DNA from: CAZVFH01 sp964626415
GTDB lineage: Bacteria > Patescibacteriota > UBA1384 > XYA2-FULL-43-10 > CAINNR01
Assembly (NCBI GenBank): GCA_964626415.1
Contig: CAZVFH010000014.1
Span: forward strand, 1 to 18,734
Length of the DNA: 18,734 nt
Direction of reading: 5' to 3'
Shown: piece by piece, positions 18,196 to 18,734 of the stretch
Numbering within the stretch: the first letter of the stretch is position 1
Layout: each line of letters starts with the position of its first letter
Notes under the pieces: model-generated
Database searches by the model: none
Told to the model about the DNA's origin: nothing
Seen by the model: the letters and a program-made list of their open reading frames with translations, nothing else
Position numbers and translations under genes: made by a program

Positions 18196-18204
18196 TGCTA
18201 GAAT
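18196..18204 (+). promoter_or_regulatory. gltX promoter (extended -10)
   Basis: TGC followed by TAGAAT (18199-18204) is an extended -10 element identical to that of tRNA-Ser(GCU). The -35 position is poor, as is usual for extended -10 promoters. The leader to the ATG is about 36 nt and has no clear Shine-Dalgarno sequence. Confidence 0.6.
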
Positions 18205-18246
18205 TAGGAAAAGAGTTAGCTCATTTCCTAATTTTTAAATTTCAAA

Positions 18247-18734
18247 ATGTCTACAATCAAAACCAGATTTGCGCCAAGTCCAACTGGGGAGTTGCACATA
18301 GGCGGTGCCAGAACCGCTCTATTTAATTATTTATTTGCCAAAAATCAGGGTGGCGAATTTTTGTTGCGGATCGAAGATACTGATAGGCAGCGATCAGTTG
18401 AGGGCGCGACAGAAAGAATCATTGAGTCGCTAAATTGGTTGGGAATTTCCGCCGACAACTCTTCCGCGCCAATAATTCAGTCGGGAAGAAAAGAGATTTA
18501 TCAAAAAGCGGCTTTTGGATTAGTCGAAGAAAAAAAGGCCTATATTTGCACTTGTTCAAAAGAAGAATTAAAAAAAGAACATGATGAACAAGTGTCAAAA
18601 GGTCTAGCGCCAAAGTATAGCGGACGATGCCGAGGAAAATCCGAAATCCGAATATCGAAATCCGAAACAAATTCGAAATCCAAAATTCAAAATTCGAAAT
18701 TGCCCGAAGGCGCCGTCATTCGAATGAAAATGCC
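18247..18734 (+). CDS. gltX: Glutamyl-tRNA synthetase (5' part; runs off the window)
   Basis: The visible 162 residues start MSTIKTRFAPSPTGELHIGG, with the class I signature HIGG at 17-20, then ARTALFNYLFAKNQGGEFLL, RIEDTDRQRS and WLGISAD, all diagnostic of GluRS (or the non-discriminating GlxRS). The enzyme charges tRNA-Glu with glutamate; many bacteria lacking GlnRS also charge tRNA-Gln. After YSGRCRG, where the family normally has a short loop before a 'VIR.K.P' strand, about 20 residues (KSEIRISKSE, then TNSKSKIQNSK) are encoded by repeat DNA, after which LPEGAVIRMKMP restores the family sequence. The KMSKS loop and anticodon-binding domain lie beyond the window. Confidence 0.95.
   Translation, partial: MSTIKTRFAPSPTGELHIGGARTALFNYLFAKNQGGEFLLRIEDTDRQRSVEGATERIIESLNWLGISADNSSAPIIQSGRKEIYQKAAFGLVEEKKAYICTCSKEELKKEHDEQVSKGLAPKYSGRCRGKSEIRISKSETNSKSKIQNSKLPEGAVIRMKM
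18637..18702. repeat. In-frame repeat insert in gltX with the shared 24-nt block
   Basis: Positions 18644-18667 are identical to the two dnaE copies. They are followed by AAATTCGAAATCC-type filler to about 18702. The segment is read in a third codon phase (EIRISKSE), with no stop. Confidence 0.93.

Overview
The window suggests a chromosome fragment of a Candidate Phyla Radiation (Patescibacteria) bacterium. The basis is low GC, compact genes, short intergenic spaces packed with A-rich filler and small palindromes, a lone M16 peptidase, an enlarged Ndk, a ComF protein, PH-domain-type membrane proteins and a WecA/TagO-like transferase. This lineage call is inference from style and content; no rRNA is present. 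TGA is used as a stop (for example at the ends of comF and the 2392 gene), so the genetic code is standard. Two 100-N runs (1480-1579, 14811-14910) are scaffold gaps.

Layout: a partial hsp20 on the minus strand (1-257) has a consensus promoter. It is followed by comF, tRNA-Ser(GCU), gap 1, a Phd/RelE-type toxin-antitoxin pair, a broken tRNA-Ser, tRNA-Ser(UGA), a membrane protein, and a tangled tRNA locus in which tRNA-Arg(GCG) sits inside the remains of another tRNA. Next come an M16 peptidase, ndk, and a tight run of P-loop kinase, dCMP deaminase, polyprenyl-phosphate sugar-1-phosphate transferase and a 32-residue membrane peptide. A GxxExxY gene bounded by terminal inverted repeats and a PH-type membrane protein follow. 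A convergent minus-strand pair (a 325-residue orphan downstream of dnaE) is divergent from a methyltransferase gene cut by gap 2. The window ends with rpmA, a GC-rich islet, rplS, yraN, a secreted or anchored orphan and the 5' part of gltX.

How the genes fit together: ndk, the P-loop kinase and the dCMP deaminase form a nucleotide-supply group; the WecA/TagO-like enzyme starts a lipid-linked surface polymer; rpmA, rplS, gltX and the tRNAs serve translation; dnaE replicates the chromosome.

The most striking content is repeat biology. (1) An identical 24-nt repeat lies inside dnaE (twice) and gltX (once). The three copies are read in three different codon phases, all open, like Rickettsia palindromic elements. 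(2) The methyltransferase gene carries three in-frame repeat segments. (3) A 470-bp unit with 14-bp terminal inverted repeats carries a GxxExxY gene, and a 95-bp gene-less copy lies near rpmA. (4) A complete tRNA-Arg(GCG) appears nested in the anticodon arm of a second, degenerate tRNA, which also carries a palindromic insert in its T-arm. (5) A roughly 0.7-kb GC-rich islet holds micro-ORFs with Shine-Dalgarno sites, one of them a 35-residue zinc ribbon.
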